In this document: positions 7,153 to 16,194 of the stretch, piece by piece
Numbering within the stretch: the first letter of the stretch is position 1
How the letters are laid out: each line of letters starts with the position of its first letter
Assembly (NCBI RefSeq): GCF_017876295.1
Contig: NZ_JAGINT010000002.1
Span: 2,356,001-2,420,000, forward strand
Source of the DNA: Kribbella aluminosa
Lineage (GTDB): Bacteria; Actinomycetota; Actinomycetes; Propionibacteriales; Kribbellaceae
Length of the DNA stretch: 64,000 bases
Direction: 5' to 3'
Made by a program: the position numbers and the translations under genes
Notes under the pieces: model-generated
Databases searched by the model: none
The model's input: the letters and a program-made list of their open reading frames with translations, nothing else
What the model was told of the DNA's origin: nothing

Positions 7153-9384
7153 TTACTTGCTGAGGAGCACTCCGGAGACCGCGAAGGTGGTGGTGCCGGA
7201 CTTGAACGTGAGCACCGCCTGGGTGGCGCTGTCCGGGAGGTGGCCCTTGAACGTGATCGTCCCGTGGTCGCTGCCGCCCGCGTCGATCCGGCTCGGCCAG
7301 GAGCTCTTGCCCGGGTCGGCATGCAGTGCGGTGCCGTCAGCGGCGGTGAACGTCGTACCGTCGATCGGGATCGTGAACGCCTGCTTGCCGCTGTTCCCGA
7401 CCTGGACCTCGATGCGGGTGAAATGGCTCGTGTACGTGACGTTCTCGACCGTGACGCTGATGCCGGAGCCGGCCTTCGCGACCGGTTTCACCAGCCGGTC
7501 GGCGCCGGACTCGTTACCGGTCAGGTAGCCGGACACGTACTCCGTCCCCGCGGTGAGCGCGAACCCGCCGACGCCGATGCCGACCAGGACCACGCCGATC
7601 GCGATCAGCACCGACACGTCGAACCGGCCCGGCCGGTGCGGCTTCGGGGCAGCCGCGTCGATCAGCGCGAGCACCATACCGGTGACGAGCGCGATGCTGG
7701 GCGCGACGAGCCAGCCCAGCATGCTGCCGGGGCCGGCGGCGAAGAAGCCGGCGATCAGGTTGACGACCAGGCCGAGTACGACGATCCCGCCGGAGACAAT
7801 CAGGACCCGCGACAGCCGAACGGTACCGACCGCTTCGTGGTCCGCATCCGGGAAGTCTGCGTGCTGGTCTGCGTGCTGGCCTGGGTGCTGGTCTGAGGGT
7901 TGGTCTGGGTGCTGGCCCGAGTCTTGGTCTGGGTGCAGGTCTGAGTGTTGGTCGGTGGGTTGCTGGTCGGTGCCGGCTCCGCGCCGGTCGTCGCCCGTAC
8001 GGCGGTCTGTTGCAGCGGGCCAGCTGTCGGACTCGTTCCAGTTCGGCGCCGACTGTTCGATCTGCCCCGACACCTCCCACGGCGACCGCACCGGCTCCGG
8101 GTTGTCCGCCGACGGGTAAGCCGCCCACGTCCCCCCACCCCGCCCCTCGAACCCCGGCACCAACCCAACAGGCCCGTCCTCCCGCCCGACGTACCCACCA
8201 CCACCCTCCGGCGCGAACAGCCCCGCGCTACCGGCGGGATTGCCAGCTGCGGCGTCACCGGAGCCAACTCCATCCGGCGGACCCTCAGGCGCGAACGGAC
8301 TCCGGCCTCCGTCGCTCGGCGGGTAACCATCCGTCCGCGGGGCGGACCCGCCGGCTGCTGCGAGACCATCGGGCGCGAACGGGCTCAGGCCCGCGTCGTC
8401 CGCGGGGTAGCCGTCATCGGTTGGGATGCTGTGGTCGGTTGGGATGGTCGGGTGGGGTGGGGTGGTGTGGTCGGGTGGGAACGGAGTGGCGGGGTGCGGC
8501 TGGTCGGTGAACGGTGGGCCGGGGTGGTACTCCGCGGGGGCGGTGCTCGGTGGGAGACCGTCGGGTAGGGGTGGCGTCGTGGCTGGGGGTTGCGTCGGGG
8601 CGGCGGCGCGGTGGGAGGTTGGTGCGGGGGCTGGTGGTTGGGCGGGGTCCGCGTTCGGCGGGTACGTCGGTGCGCGGTGGGAGGCCGGGGCGCCTGGTGG
8701 GGCTGCTGGGGCCGCAGCTGAGTCGGTGGGGGCGCGGTGTGAGCCCGTGGACGGGCCGGCCGGCGGGGCTTCGGTGGACGAGTGGAGGTCGGGTACGGCG
8801 GCGTACACGTCGTCTCCGAGTGGATCCGCCAGAGCCGGTGCGTCGGCGGGTCCGTAGGACGCGACCCCGTCGACGGGTGCGTAGGACGCGGCCTCCTCGG
8901 CGAGTGTGTACGGCGCGGCCTCGTCGGCGGGTGCCTCGGCGTGCGGCAGCGCGCTTGCGGGGTCGGCGTACGAAGGGGTGGCGTATGGCGGTGGGGTGGG
9001 CGGAGCGGGGTACCGGGGCTCGGCGTCGGGGGAGGTGTGTCCGCGTTCGGCGGGCATGCGTTCGGGGGCGGAGGGCGGGTCCGCCTTGGGGGTGGTGTGG
9101 AAGGTGAGGATGGAGCGGCCGATGTGGATTCGGTCGCCGGGAGACAGCGGGGTGGGGGTGGTGAGGCGGTGGCCGTTGAGGCCGGTGCCGTTGCGGGACT
9201 CGTCGTGCAGGATCCAGGTGCCGGCGTCGCGGGTGAGGCGGGCGTGGATGCGGGAGATCTGGTCGTCGGCCTGCAGGCGGATGTCGGCGTTCGAGGCGCG
9301 GCCGATGGTGATCGTGGTGGCGCCGGGTGGCAGCGGCCAGCGCTGGTCGCCGGCGGACAGCACGAATTCGGTTTCCACACACAC
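7153..9384 (-). CDS. FHA-domain membrane protein with long Pro-rich linker and extracytoplasmic Ig-like domain
   Basis: About 743 residues. The FHA domain (residues about 8-95) has GRASNADIRL, ISRIHARLT and DESRNGTGLNG, the phosphothreonine-binding signature. About 450 residues of Pro/Ala/Thr-rich disordered linker follow, ending in His/Gln/Asp-rich repeats (QHPDQPSDQHPGQHADQ). Three membrane segments come next, then a C-terminal domain resembling DUF4352-type Ig-like modules (ISVTVENVTYTSHFTRIEVQVGN as two blocks). The start is either of two GTG codons (9384 or 9378) just before the FHA domain; the frame stays open to 9612 but that part has no family character. It may link Ser/Thr kinase signalling to the envelope (inference). 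Confidence 0.75.
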   Translation of the reverse strand: MCVETEFVLSAGDQRWPLPPGATTITIGRASNADIRLQADDQISRIHARLTRDAGTWILHDESRNGTGLNGHRLTTPTPLSPGDRIHIGRSILTFHTTPKADPPSAPERMPAERGHTSPDAEPRYPAPPTPPPYATPSYADPASALPHAEAPADEAAPYTLAEEAASYAPVDGVASYGPADAPALADPLGDDVYAAVPDLHSSTEAPPAGPSTGSHRAPTDSAAAPAAPPGAPASHRAPTYPPNADPAQPPAPAPTSHRAAAPTQPPATTPPLPDGLPPSTAPAEYHPGPPFTDQPHPATPFPPDHTTPPHPTIPTDHSIPTDDGYPADDAGLSPFAPDGLAAAGGSAPRTDGYPPSDGGRSPFAPEGPPDGVGSGDAAAGNPAGSAGLFAPEGGGGYVGREDGPVGLVPGFEGRGGGTWAAYPSADNPEPVRSPWEVSGQIEQSAPNWNESDSWPAATDRRTGDDRRGAGTDQQPTDQHSDLHPDQDSGQHPDQPSDQHPGQHADQHADFPDADHEAVGTVRLSRVLIVSGGIVVLGLVVNLIAGFFAAGPGSMLGWLVAPSIALVTGMVLALIDAAAPKPHRPGRFDVSVLIAIGVVLVGIGVGGFALTAGTEYVSGYLTGNESGADRLVKPVAKAGSGISVTVENVTYTSHFTRIEVQVGNSGKQAFTIPIDGTTFTAADGTALHADPGKSSWPSRIDAGGSDHGTITFKGHLPDSATQAVLTFKSGTTTFAVSGVLLSK
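7857..7960. repeat. Degenerate direct repeats of GGTCTGNGTGCTG type
   Basis: Short irregular repeats of about 12-15 bases (GTGCTGGTCTG and variants) inside the FHA gene encode the His/Gln/Asp-rich linker tail. Slippage-prone DNA of this kind predicts length variation between strains. Confidence 0.6.
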
Positions 9385-9903
9385 CCCAGCGTCGTCCCGT
9401 CGCGCCGCGCGAGCCGCACGTCCCGCGGCGGCCGATCTCCGGCGCCCCGCAGCCGCACCTCGTCGCAGCATCCCGTCTCCGGACCGTGCCCCGCAGCCTT
9501 GTCGAGCGGCCTGCGGAACTCCGGTCCGTCTGCGCGATTCTGCCATTCGCACCTGCACCAGAACACCAGCAGTTCGCTGACCGCGCAACTTGACGACTGT
9601 CCGCGTTGGCACCCCCGCGCGCCGTGATGATTCTCAGCTTGGCCGCTCCCATGTCAGCGCTAAGTAGTGATGACAACGCGGTCAGTTGTCATCGGCGTGC
9701 CAACGGCACGAAAGCGCCTTGCCCGCCCACGGCGCCGGACATAGTGTCACGCCGCGCGATTCATCGGGATGGAATGGAAAGGGGCTTTCCGAGGCAGCTC
9801 CCGAATGAAGAGGCCGGAGGTTCCAGGCGAAGTGGTGCACCTCCTGCAGTCCGGCCGAGCGCGCAACCCGCCCAGCACCCAGTTTGTGAAGGGACCACTA
9901 CCA
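9385..9903. other. Divergent intergenic region between FHA and metalloprotease genes
   Basis: 519 bases with no supported gene. The frames that stay open here lack a ribosome site and family features. The clearest element is a 25-bp dyad, GATGACAAC (9669-9677) and GTTGTCATC (9685-9693) with a 7-base spacer, a likely regulator site for the protease promoter. Confidence 0.5.
9669..9693. promoter_or_regulatory. 25-bp palindromic candidate operator
   Basis: Perfect 9-bp arms GATGACAAC and GTTGTCATC separated by GCGGTCA lie about 210 bases upstream of the secreted metalloprotease. The cognate regulator is unknown. Confidence 0.45.
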
Positions 9904-12210
9904 ATGGTCTTGTTCCAGCGTTCCCGCAAGCCTGCCGTCGTGCTCGGGGTCACCAGCCTCGCCGCGGCAGCACTCGCCGGACTCGGTACGTCGGCCGCAG
10001 GCGCCGCGCCGAGTGCGGCCCCGCCGCCCCGTCCGTCAGCTGCGCAGTCGAAGGCGTTCGCCGCCGGCTCCGCGTCCTCGCTGGTGGCCGGCCGGCCGAG
10101 CGCCCTGCACGCTTCGAAGGACGACAAGTTCACCGCGAAGCCGGTGATCTCGGACCGGTCCGGTCTGCAGTACGTCCCGTACGAGCGCTCGTACAAGGGT
10201 CTCCCCGTCGTCGGTGGCGACTTCGTCGTCGTGACCGACAGCAAGGGAGCCGTGAAGTCCACCTCGGTCGCCCAGACCACCGCCGTACCGGATCTGGCGA
10301 CGTCCACGAAGGTCACGGCCGCCGCCGCGCAGAAGGCCGCGAACAAGCAGCTGAAGGTGGTCAAGTCCTCGACCACGCCGACGCTCGCGGTCTACGCCCT
10401 GAACGGCACCCCGAAGCTCGCCTGGCAGTCGCGGGTGAGCGGCAGCAACGGCAAGGAGCCGTCGAGCCTGTCGGTGTACGTCGACGCGCAGACCGGCAAG
10501 GTGCTCGGTACCAAGGAACACGTGATGTTCGGCAACGGTACGTCGGCCTGGAACGGCCCGAACCCGGTGCACCTGGACACCACGCTGTCCGGCAGCACGT
10601 ACTCGATGACGGACCCGTCGATCACCAACCTGTCCTGCCAGGACGCGGCGAACAACACCACGTTCACCGGTCCGGACGACAACTGGGGCAACGGGACCGC
10701 CACGGTCAAGGAGACCGGCTGCGTCGACGCGCTGTTCGCCGCGCAGACCGAGAAGAAGATGCTGACCGACTGGCTCGGTCGCAACGGCATGGACGGCAGC
10801 GGCGGCGCCTGGCCGATCCGCGTCGGCCTGGCCGACGAGAACGCGTACTACGACGGTTCGCAGGTGCAGATCGGCCACAACAGCCAGAACCAGTGGATCG
10901 GCTCGATCGACGTCGTGGCGCACGAGATGGGTCACGGTATCGACGACCACACGCCGGGCGGGATCTCCGGCAACGGCACCCAGGAGTTCGTCGCGGACAC
11001 CTTCGGTGCGACCACCGAGTGGTACGCGAACGAGCCGGCGCCGTACGACACGCCGGACTTCCTGGTCGGTGAGCAGATCAACCTGGTCGGCAACGGCCCG
11101 ATCCGGAACATGTACAACCCGTCGGCGCTCGGCGACCCGAACTGCTACTCGAGCGCGATCCCGACGACCGAGGTGCACGCAGCGGCCGGTCCGGGCAACC
11201 ACTGGTTCTACCTGCTGTCCCAGGGCAGCAACGCGAACCCGGCCAGCCCGACCTGCAACAGCTCGACGGTGACCGGTCTGGGCATCCAGAAGGCCATCAA
11301 GATCATGTACAACGCGATGCTGATGAAGACCAGCAGCGCCTCGTACCTGAAGTACCGGACCTGGACCCTGACCGCGGCGAAGAACCTGTACCCGGGCAGC
11401 TGCACCGAGTTCAACACCGTCAAGGCGGCGTGGGACGCGGTGAGCGTACCGGCGCAGTCCGGTGACCCGACCTGCAGCGCCACCGGTGGCGTCACGGTCA
11501 GCAGCCCGGGCAACCAGACCGGCACGGTCAACACGGCGCTGACGCCGTTCACGCTGACCGCGTCCGGCGGCACCTCGCCGTACACCTGGTCCGCGACCGG
11601 CCTGCCGGCCGGTGTCACGATCGGTTCGTCGACCGGCACCGTGTCCGGTACGCCGACCGCGAGCGGCACGTTCAACGTCACCGCGACGGCGACCGCGAGC
11701 GCGGGCGGTTCGGGCTCGGCGCAGTTCACCATCACCGTCAGCGGCGGTACCGGCAGCTGCTCCGGCCAGAAGCTCGGCAACCCCGGCTTCGAGACCGGTA
11801 CGGCGGCCCCGTGGACGTCGTCGACCGGCGTGGTCGACAACACCACCTCCCAGCCCGCGCACAGCGGTTCCTGGAAGGCGTGGATGAACGGCTACGGCCA
11901 GACGCACACCGACACGCTCAGCCAGTCGGTGACGATCCCGGCCGGGTGCTCGGCGACGTTCTCCTTCTACCTGCACGTCGACACCGCGGAGACGACCACG
12001 TCGACGCAGTACGACAAGCTCACGGTGAAGGCGGGCTCGACGACGCTGGCGACGTACTCGAACCTGAACGCGGCGAGCGGTTACTCGCTCAAGTCGTTCA
12101 ACCTCTCGTCGTTCGCCGGCCAGACGGTGTCGATCAGCTTCAGCGGCACCGAAGACAGCTCCCTGCAGACCTCGTTCGTCGTCGACGACACGGGCGTCAA
12201 CCTGAGCTGA
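9904..12210 (+). CDS. Secreted M4 (thermolysin-like) zinc metalloprotease
   Basis: 768 residues. The start at ATG 9904 gives a classical signal peptide (FQRSRKPAVVLGVTSLAAAALAG). The propeptide has FTP/PepSY features (about residues 55-210). The catalytic domain has HEMGH at 340-344 and a third zinc ligand in TQEFVADTFG (Glu about 361), plus the HAAAGPGNHWFY segment near residue 420 typical of M4 enzymes. C-terminal to it are a putative Ig-type module (about 520-620, GLPAGVTIGSSTGTVSG) and a Cys-bounded jelly-roll-like module (about 625-768) that may bind carbohydrate or protein. It is probably secreted as a zymogen and self-processed. Confidence 0.93.
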   Translation: MVLFQRSRKPAVVLGVTSLAAAALAGLGTSAAGAAPSAAPPPRPSAAQSKAFAAGSASSLVAGRPSALHASKDDKFTAKPVISDRSGLQYVPYERSYKGLPVVGGDFVVVTDSKGAVKSTSVAQTTAVPDLATSTKVTAAAAQKAANKQLKVVKSSTTPTLAVYALNGTPKLAWQSRVSGSNGKEPSSLSVYVDAQTGKVLGTKEHVMFGNGTSAWNGPNPVHLDTTLSGSTYSMTDPSITNLSCQDAANNTTFTGPDDNWGNGTATVKETGCVDALFAAQTEKKMLTDWLGRNGMDGSGGAWPIRVGLADENAYYDGSQVQIGHNSQNQWIGSIDVVAHEMGHGIDDHTPGGISGNGTQEFVADTFGATTEWYANEPAPYDTPDFLVGEQINLVGNGPIRNMYNPSALGDPNCYSSAIPTTEVHAAAGPGNHWFYLLSQGSNANPASPTCNSSTVTGLGIQKAIKIMYNAMLMKTSSASYLKYRTWTLTAAKNLYPGSCTEFNTVKAAWDAVSVPAQSGDPTCSATGGVTVSSPGNQTGTVNTALTPFTLTASGGTSPYTWSATGLPAGVTIGSSTGTVSGTPTASGTFNVTATATASAGGSGSAQFTITVSGGTGSCSGQKLGNPGFETGTAAPWTSSTGVVDNTTSQPAHSGSWKAWMNGYGQTHTDTLSQSVTIPAGCSATFSFYLHVDTAETTTSTQYDKLTVKAGSTTLATYSNLNAASGYSLKSFNLSSFAGQTVSISFSGTEDSSLQTSFVVDDTGVNLS

Positions 12211-12223
12211 CCTAACCAGCGAA

Positions 12224-12261
12224 CCGGCCGCCGTACCCCTGTCATGGGGTACGACGGCCGG
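12224..12261. terminator. Bidirectional terminator between convergent genes
   Basis: A 16-bp stem with one mismatch, CCGGCCGCCGTACCCC (12224-12239) and GGGGTACGACGGCCGG (12246-12261), with a 6-nt loop. It sits midway between the protease stop and the SGNH hydrolase stop and can serve both genes. Confidence 0.8.
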
Positions 12262-12269
12262 CTCGTTTC

Positions 12270-13463
12270 TCAGCCGAGCGTCATCCGGGGCTCGCCGTTG
12301 ACCAGGCCGGTGCCGGCGATCGTGCAGGTGCCGCCGCGGTTCTGGGTGTACGTCTGGCGGACGCAGTTGCGGAGCGCCAGCTGGGCCCAGTAGTTCGGGT
12401 GCAGGGACTCCTGGATGAAGTAGTTCGAGCCGACTGTGGTGACGGTGCGGATCTGGTTGATCCACTCGGTCCGGTCGACGGCGGTCGGCTGGGTCCAGGA
12501 GCTCAGGCCGACCTCCTCGTACAGGCCGACGCCCTTCTCGCACAGCCGGCGGCCGTTGAAGGCGGACTGGAGTTCGAGCAGCCGGGTGTTGCTCAGACCG
12601 GACTGGCCGATCGCGTCCCGGACCGTGCTGTTGATCGTGACCAGCGCGGTGCTGTTCGCCCAGTCGGCGTCGGCGTTCCAGAAGCCGCAGCCGCCGGTGC
12701 TCTGCCGGGTGTACCCGCTCTGGCTGTACCGGAACCCGCTGGCGGACGGGATCGGCGACGGATACGTCTGTACGACAAGGTTCCAGGCGGTGTCGCCGTA
12801 CCCGGCGTTCCGCATCGCGGTGCGCAGGTTCTGGAACGCGGTCACGATCCTCGCCCGGACCGCGGTGATGTTCGCCGACGTGAAGTTGGCGACGACCGAG
12901 GAGTCGTCCTTGCAGTAGTCCGGGTTCCAGGACGGCGACAGCAGGAAGTCCTGCACGCACTGGCTGACGATCGACGCGAAGTTGAAGTCGTTGCCGCCGA
13001 TCGAGACGACCACCTGCTTCACGTTGTGGCTCGCCGCGAACTGCTGCAGCAGCTTCGCCTGCCCGAGATGCCCGGCGCCGTCGTCGTAGAAGTCCAGGCC
13101 CGGCTTGAAGTAGTCGCCGGTGCCGGTCGTGGTGCGGGCGCCGGAGCAGGCCAGGTTCAGCCCGCCGACGCCGCCGCCGACGTACGCCTCCGCGGACAGG
13201 CTGCGGTGGCAGCGCGGGATCTGTTCGGCGGTGTGACCGGCGTTGTCGTCGTACGCGTGCGCACCGAGCGCGTCGGCCGGTGCCTCGGAGTCGTTCGAGC
13301 TCCCGGCCCAGCGGCCGGCCTCGCCCGAGATGTAGGAGTCCCCAACGGTCACGACGTACGGCGTCCCGGATCCGGGACCGTCGGCGTGCGCCGGGGGAGC
13401 GACCAGGCCGAGCCCGGTCAGGGAGAGTAGGAGGACTGCTGCGGACACTCGACGACTTCGCAT
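12270..13463 (-). CDS. Secreted SGNH/GDSL hydrolase
   Basis: 397 residues. Signal peptide: MRSRRVSAAVLLLSLTG ending near APPAHADG. Block I is GDSYISGEAG with the nucleophilic Ser, block II contributes the Gly in NLACSGA, block III is IGGNDFNF, and block V is ESLHPNYWAQ with the catalytic His. Six or more Cys suggest disulfides. I chose ATG 13463 because GAGAGG precedes it at good spacing; a GTG 15 bases upstream is less likely. It is probably an extracellular lipase or esterase; the substrate cannot be read from sequence. Confidence 0.88.
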   Translation of the reverse strand: MRSRRVSAAVLLLSLTGLGLVAPPAHADGPGSGTPYVVTVGDSYISGEAGRWAGSSNDSEAPADALGAHAYDDNAGHTAEQIPRCHRSLSAEAYVGGGVGGLNLACSGARTTTGTGDYFKPGLDFYDDGAGHLGQAKLLQQFAASHNVKQVVVSIGGNDFNFASIVSQCVQDFLLSPSWNPDYCKDDSSVVANFTSANITAVRARIVTAFQNLRTAMRNAGYGDTAWNLVVQTYPSPIPSASGFRYSQSGYTRQSTGGCGFWNADADWANSTALVTINSTVRDAIGQSGLSNTRLLELQSAFNGRRLCEKGVGLYEEVGLSSWTQPTAVDRTEWINQIRTVTTVGSNYFIQESLHPNYWAQLALRNCVRQTYTQNRGGTCTIAGTGLVNGEPRMTLG

Positions 13464-13932
13464 TGGAAGGCCTCTCACGCCGGGAGTTCGGTAGACCGAG
13501 CGTACTGACCTGCACGCTCTCTGTCACCGCTCCGTCACCGCTTCGGCAGCGCGAGGTGCGGATCTCCAGGCGATCACAATCGGCGCCTCCAACCCCGCGC
13601 AGGCGGAGCGCAGGTCCGCGGCGGGCAATTGTGATGGCGTGGGGATCCGGGGTCGGGCAGCACGGCACGGCGCCGGACCCCGCTGGGCTCGGGCGCTGAT
13701 CGCCCTCTTTCGACACTCCTGTCCCATCTGTGGGCGGATTCTGAGCTGCGCAGAGTCGGGCATGAGGTGCAATCGCGCCGGGATTCGGGGATAGGCCCGC
13801 GTGCCGGAGGCGTTGAACAGGTTATTGCCTGGGTGGATGCACCAGCACTTGTGCAACGGCCCTCGGCCTGCGCCGACGCCCTCGGCCGCCGGTGCGAACC
13901 CGTCCATCGGGCCGAAGAGCCTCCTTACTACG

Positions 13933-13948
13933 TTGTAGCGCTTTAGGG
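13933..13948. promoter_or_regulatory. Candidate LacI-family operator upstream of the galactoside operon
   Basis: TTGTAGCGCTTTAGGG has the palindromic AGCGCT core with T-rich and A-rich flanks typical of LacI-family sites. It lies about 25 bases upstream of the -35 element. No regulator gene sits in the operon, so the protein would be encoded elsewhere. Confidence 0.3.
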
Positions 13949-13971
13949 TATTTACTTAACTTCGTGAAGCA

Positions 13972-14000
13972 TTGACAACGAGACTGTTCGGGTAAATAGT
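13972..14000 (+). promoter_or_regulatory. Sigma-70-type promoter of the alpha-galactosidase operon
   Basis: TTGACA (13972-13977), a 17-base spacer and AATAGT (13995-14000) predict transcription from about 14007, giving a leader of about 33 bases before the GTG at 14040. The AT-rich run stands out in this GC-rich window. Confidence 0.6.
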
Positions 14001-14039
14001 TCCGTCCTGAAATCAATCAGAAAGCAGAGTGAATCAACA

Positions 14040-16157
14040 GTGGCGAACATCGAGATTCTGCAGCTCCGGGCCGCGGGCGTCAGCCTGGTGCTGGACTGCT
14101 CCGGTCCGGCGTTGCCGTCCGTCCTGCACTGGGGTGCGGACCTGGGCGACCTGACCGGGAACGCTCTGCTGGAACTGCGGCGCGGCGCCGGGACGGCACA
14201 GAACGGCAGCGGCCTGAACGAGGACCTCCCGGTCGCGATCGTGCCGGAGTACTCGGCCGGCTGGTTCGGCCTGCCCGGTCTGAACGGGCACCGCGACGGC
14301 CAGGACTTCTCTGCGAGCTTCCGCCTCACCAACGTCGCGCAGACCGGCAACACGGTGCAGGTCGAGGCCGCCGATGCCGGACTCGAGCTGAAGCTCACGA
14401 TCGAGCTCACCGACTCGGGTCTGGTGAAGACCAAGGCCGACCTGACCAACGCCGGTACGACGCCGTACACCGTCGACGGGCTGTTCATCGCGCTGCCGGT
14501 GCCGACCGAGGCGACCGAGCTGCTCGACATGACCGGCCGGCACATCGGTGAGCGGCACCCGCAGCGGCACGCGTTCACGCAGGGCACGCACATCCGCGAC
14601 AACCGCCGCGGCCGGACCGGCGCCGACGCCACGCTGTTGCTGCTGGCCGGCACCGAGAGCTTCGGCTTCCGCACCGGCGAGATCTGGGGCGTGCACACCG
14701 CCTGGAGCGGCAACCACCGTTCGTACGCCGAGCGCGGCATGACCGGGTACGGCGTGATCGGCGGCGGCGAACTGCTGCTCCCGGGCGAGGGCCGCCTGCA
14801 ACCCGGTGGTACCTACAGCACCCCGTGGATCTACGGCTCGTACGGCGCGGGCCTCGACCAGCTCGCGGATCGCTTCCACGAGTACCTGCGGGCGCGGCCG
14901 AACCACCCTCGGAGCGAGCGTCCCGTCGTACTGAACACCTGGGAGGCTGTGTACTTCGACCTCGACCTGGCGAAGCTGAAGTCGCTCGCGGACGCGGCCG
15001 CCGAGGTCGGCGCCGAGCGCTTCGTCCTGGACGACGGCTGGTTCCGGGGCCGTCGCGACGACCACGCCGGGCTCGGCGACTGGTACGTCGACGAGGGCAT
15101 CTGGCCGAACGGCCTGCACCCGCTGGTCGATCACGTGAAGGGTCTCGGCCTGCAGTTCGGGCTGTGGGTGGAGCCGGAGATGGTGAACCCGGACTCGGAC
15201 CTGGCCCGCAAGCACCCGGACTGGATCCTCGCCACCGGCGACCGGATGCCGCCGACGGCGCGCAACCAGCAGGGCCTGAACCTGGGCATCCCGGAGGCGT
15301 ACGACTACATCCTCGAGCGCCTGGACAGCATCCTCGGCGAGTACGACATCGCGTACCTGAAGTGGGACCACAACCGCGACTTCGTCGACGGCGGCAACCA
15401 GCACACCGGTACGGCGGGGATCCACGAGCAGACAGCGGCCGTGTACCGGCTGATCGACGAGCTGAAGCGCCGGCACCCGGGCCTGGAGATCGAGTCCTGC
15501 TCGTCCGGCGGCGCCCGCGTCGACCTCGGCATCCTGGAGCGCACCGATCGGGTCTGGGGCAGTGACAGCAACGACGCACTCGAGCGCCAGACCATCCAGC
15601 GGTACACGCAACTGCTGCTGCCGCCGGAGCTGATCGGCTGCCACGTCGGCCCGCCGCGGGCGCACACCACGGGCCGGACGCAGACGCTGTCGTTCCGCGC
15701 GATCACCGCGCTGTTCGGGCACTTCGGGATCGAGTGGGACATCGCGTCGGCGAGTGCCGAGGAACGCGCAGAGCTGGCCGGTTGGGTCGCGCTGCACAAG
15801 GAGCTGCGGCCGCTGCTGCACACCGGTCGCGTGGTCCGCGCGGACCGTGGTCCCGAGGACGTGCTGGTGCACGGCGTCGTCGCGCAGGACGGCTCCCGCG
15901 GTGTGTTCAGCGTCGTACAGGTGGCTCAGTCGGTGACGTCGGCGGTCGGTCGCGTGCGGCTGCCTGGGCTCGACCCGCAGACGACGTACCGCGCCAGCTT
16001 GGTCACGACACCCGGTCTCGAGTCGCGGTCCGCGGGCTGGTCGGCCGACGGTGGAAGCGTGGAACTGAACGGCGCCGCCCTCGCCTCGGTCGGAGTGCTC
16101 ATGCCTGCGCAGTGGCCCGAGAGCGCGATCTTGCTCGACGTAACAGCGCTCGGGTAG
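14040..16157 (+). CDS. Alpha-galactosidase, GH36
   Basis: 705 residues, the usual length for bacterial GH36. An N-terminal beta-sandwich (about 1-300) precedes the TIM barrel. The nucleophile is Asp443 in YLKWDHNRDF. The acid/base lies in the SDSND segment (508-512) of VWGSDSNDALERQ. The segments VLNTWEAVYFDLD and FVLDDGWFRGRRDDHAGLGDW are diagnostic. No signal peptide, so it acts in the cytoplasm on imported alpha-galactosides such as melibiose or raffinose-type sugars. It is the first gene of the operon with the sugar ABC transporter downstream. Confidence 0.93.
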   Translation: MANIEILQLRAAGVSLVLDCSGPALPSVLHWGADLGDLTGNALLELRRGAGTAQNGSGLNEDLPVAIVPEYSAGWFGLPGLNGHRDGQDFSASFRLTNVAQTGNTVQVEAADAGLELKLTIELTDSGLVKTKADLTNAGTTPYTVDGLFIALPVPTEATELLDMTGRHIGERHPQRHAFTQGTHIRDNRRGRTGADATLLLLAGTESFGFRTGEIWGVHTAWSGNHRSYAERGMTGYGVIGGGELLLPGEGRLQPGGTYSTPWIYGSYGAGLDQLADRFHEYLRARPNHPRSERPVVLNTWEAVYFDLDLAKLKSLADAAAEVGAERFVLDDGWFRGRRDDHAGLGDWYVDEGIWPNGLHPLVDHVKGLGLQFGLWVEPEMVNPDSDLARKHPDWILATGDRMPPTARNQQGLNLGIPEAYDYILERLDSILGEYDIAYLKWDHNRDFVDGGNQHTGTAGIHEQTAAVYRLIDELKRRHPGLEIESCSSGGARVDLGILERTDRVWGSDSNDALERQTIQRYTQLLLPPELIGCHVGPPRAHTTGRTQTLSFRAITALFGHFGIEWDIASASAEERAELAGWVALHKELRPLLHTGRVVRADRGPEDVLVHGVVAQDGSRGVFSVVQVAQSVTSAVGRVRLPGLDPQTTYRASLVTTPGLESRSAGWSADGGSVELNGAALASVGVLMPAQWPESAILLDVTALG

Positions 16158-16194
16158 TCCGCCCGGGCGCAGGCACAGAAGAAGGAGATCCCCC

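Larger units (their letters stand above)
13464..14039. other. Divergent intergenic region before the galactoside operon
   Basis: 576 bases without a supported gene. It holds ATCACAAT (13573-13580) with its complement ATTGTGAT (13628-13635), a LacI-like AGCGCT-centred element (13933-13948) and a good sigma-70-type promoter (13972-14000) for the alpha-galactosidase gene. Nothing else is clear. Confidence 0.5.

Noticed and set aside
13573-13635. CRP-like site from ATCACAAT and ATTGTGAT
   Set aside because: The two arms are 47 bases apart, far more than a CRP site allows; left only as a note in the intergenic entry.
10036-13716. 1226-codon open frame on the minus strand opposite the M4 protease and running through the SGNH hydrolase region
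   Set aside because: It is the mirror of two well-supported genes; its Arg/Pro/Ala-rich translation has no family motif.
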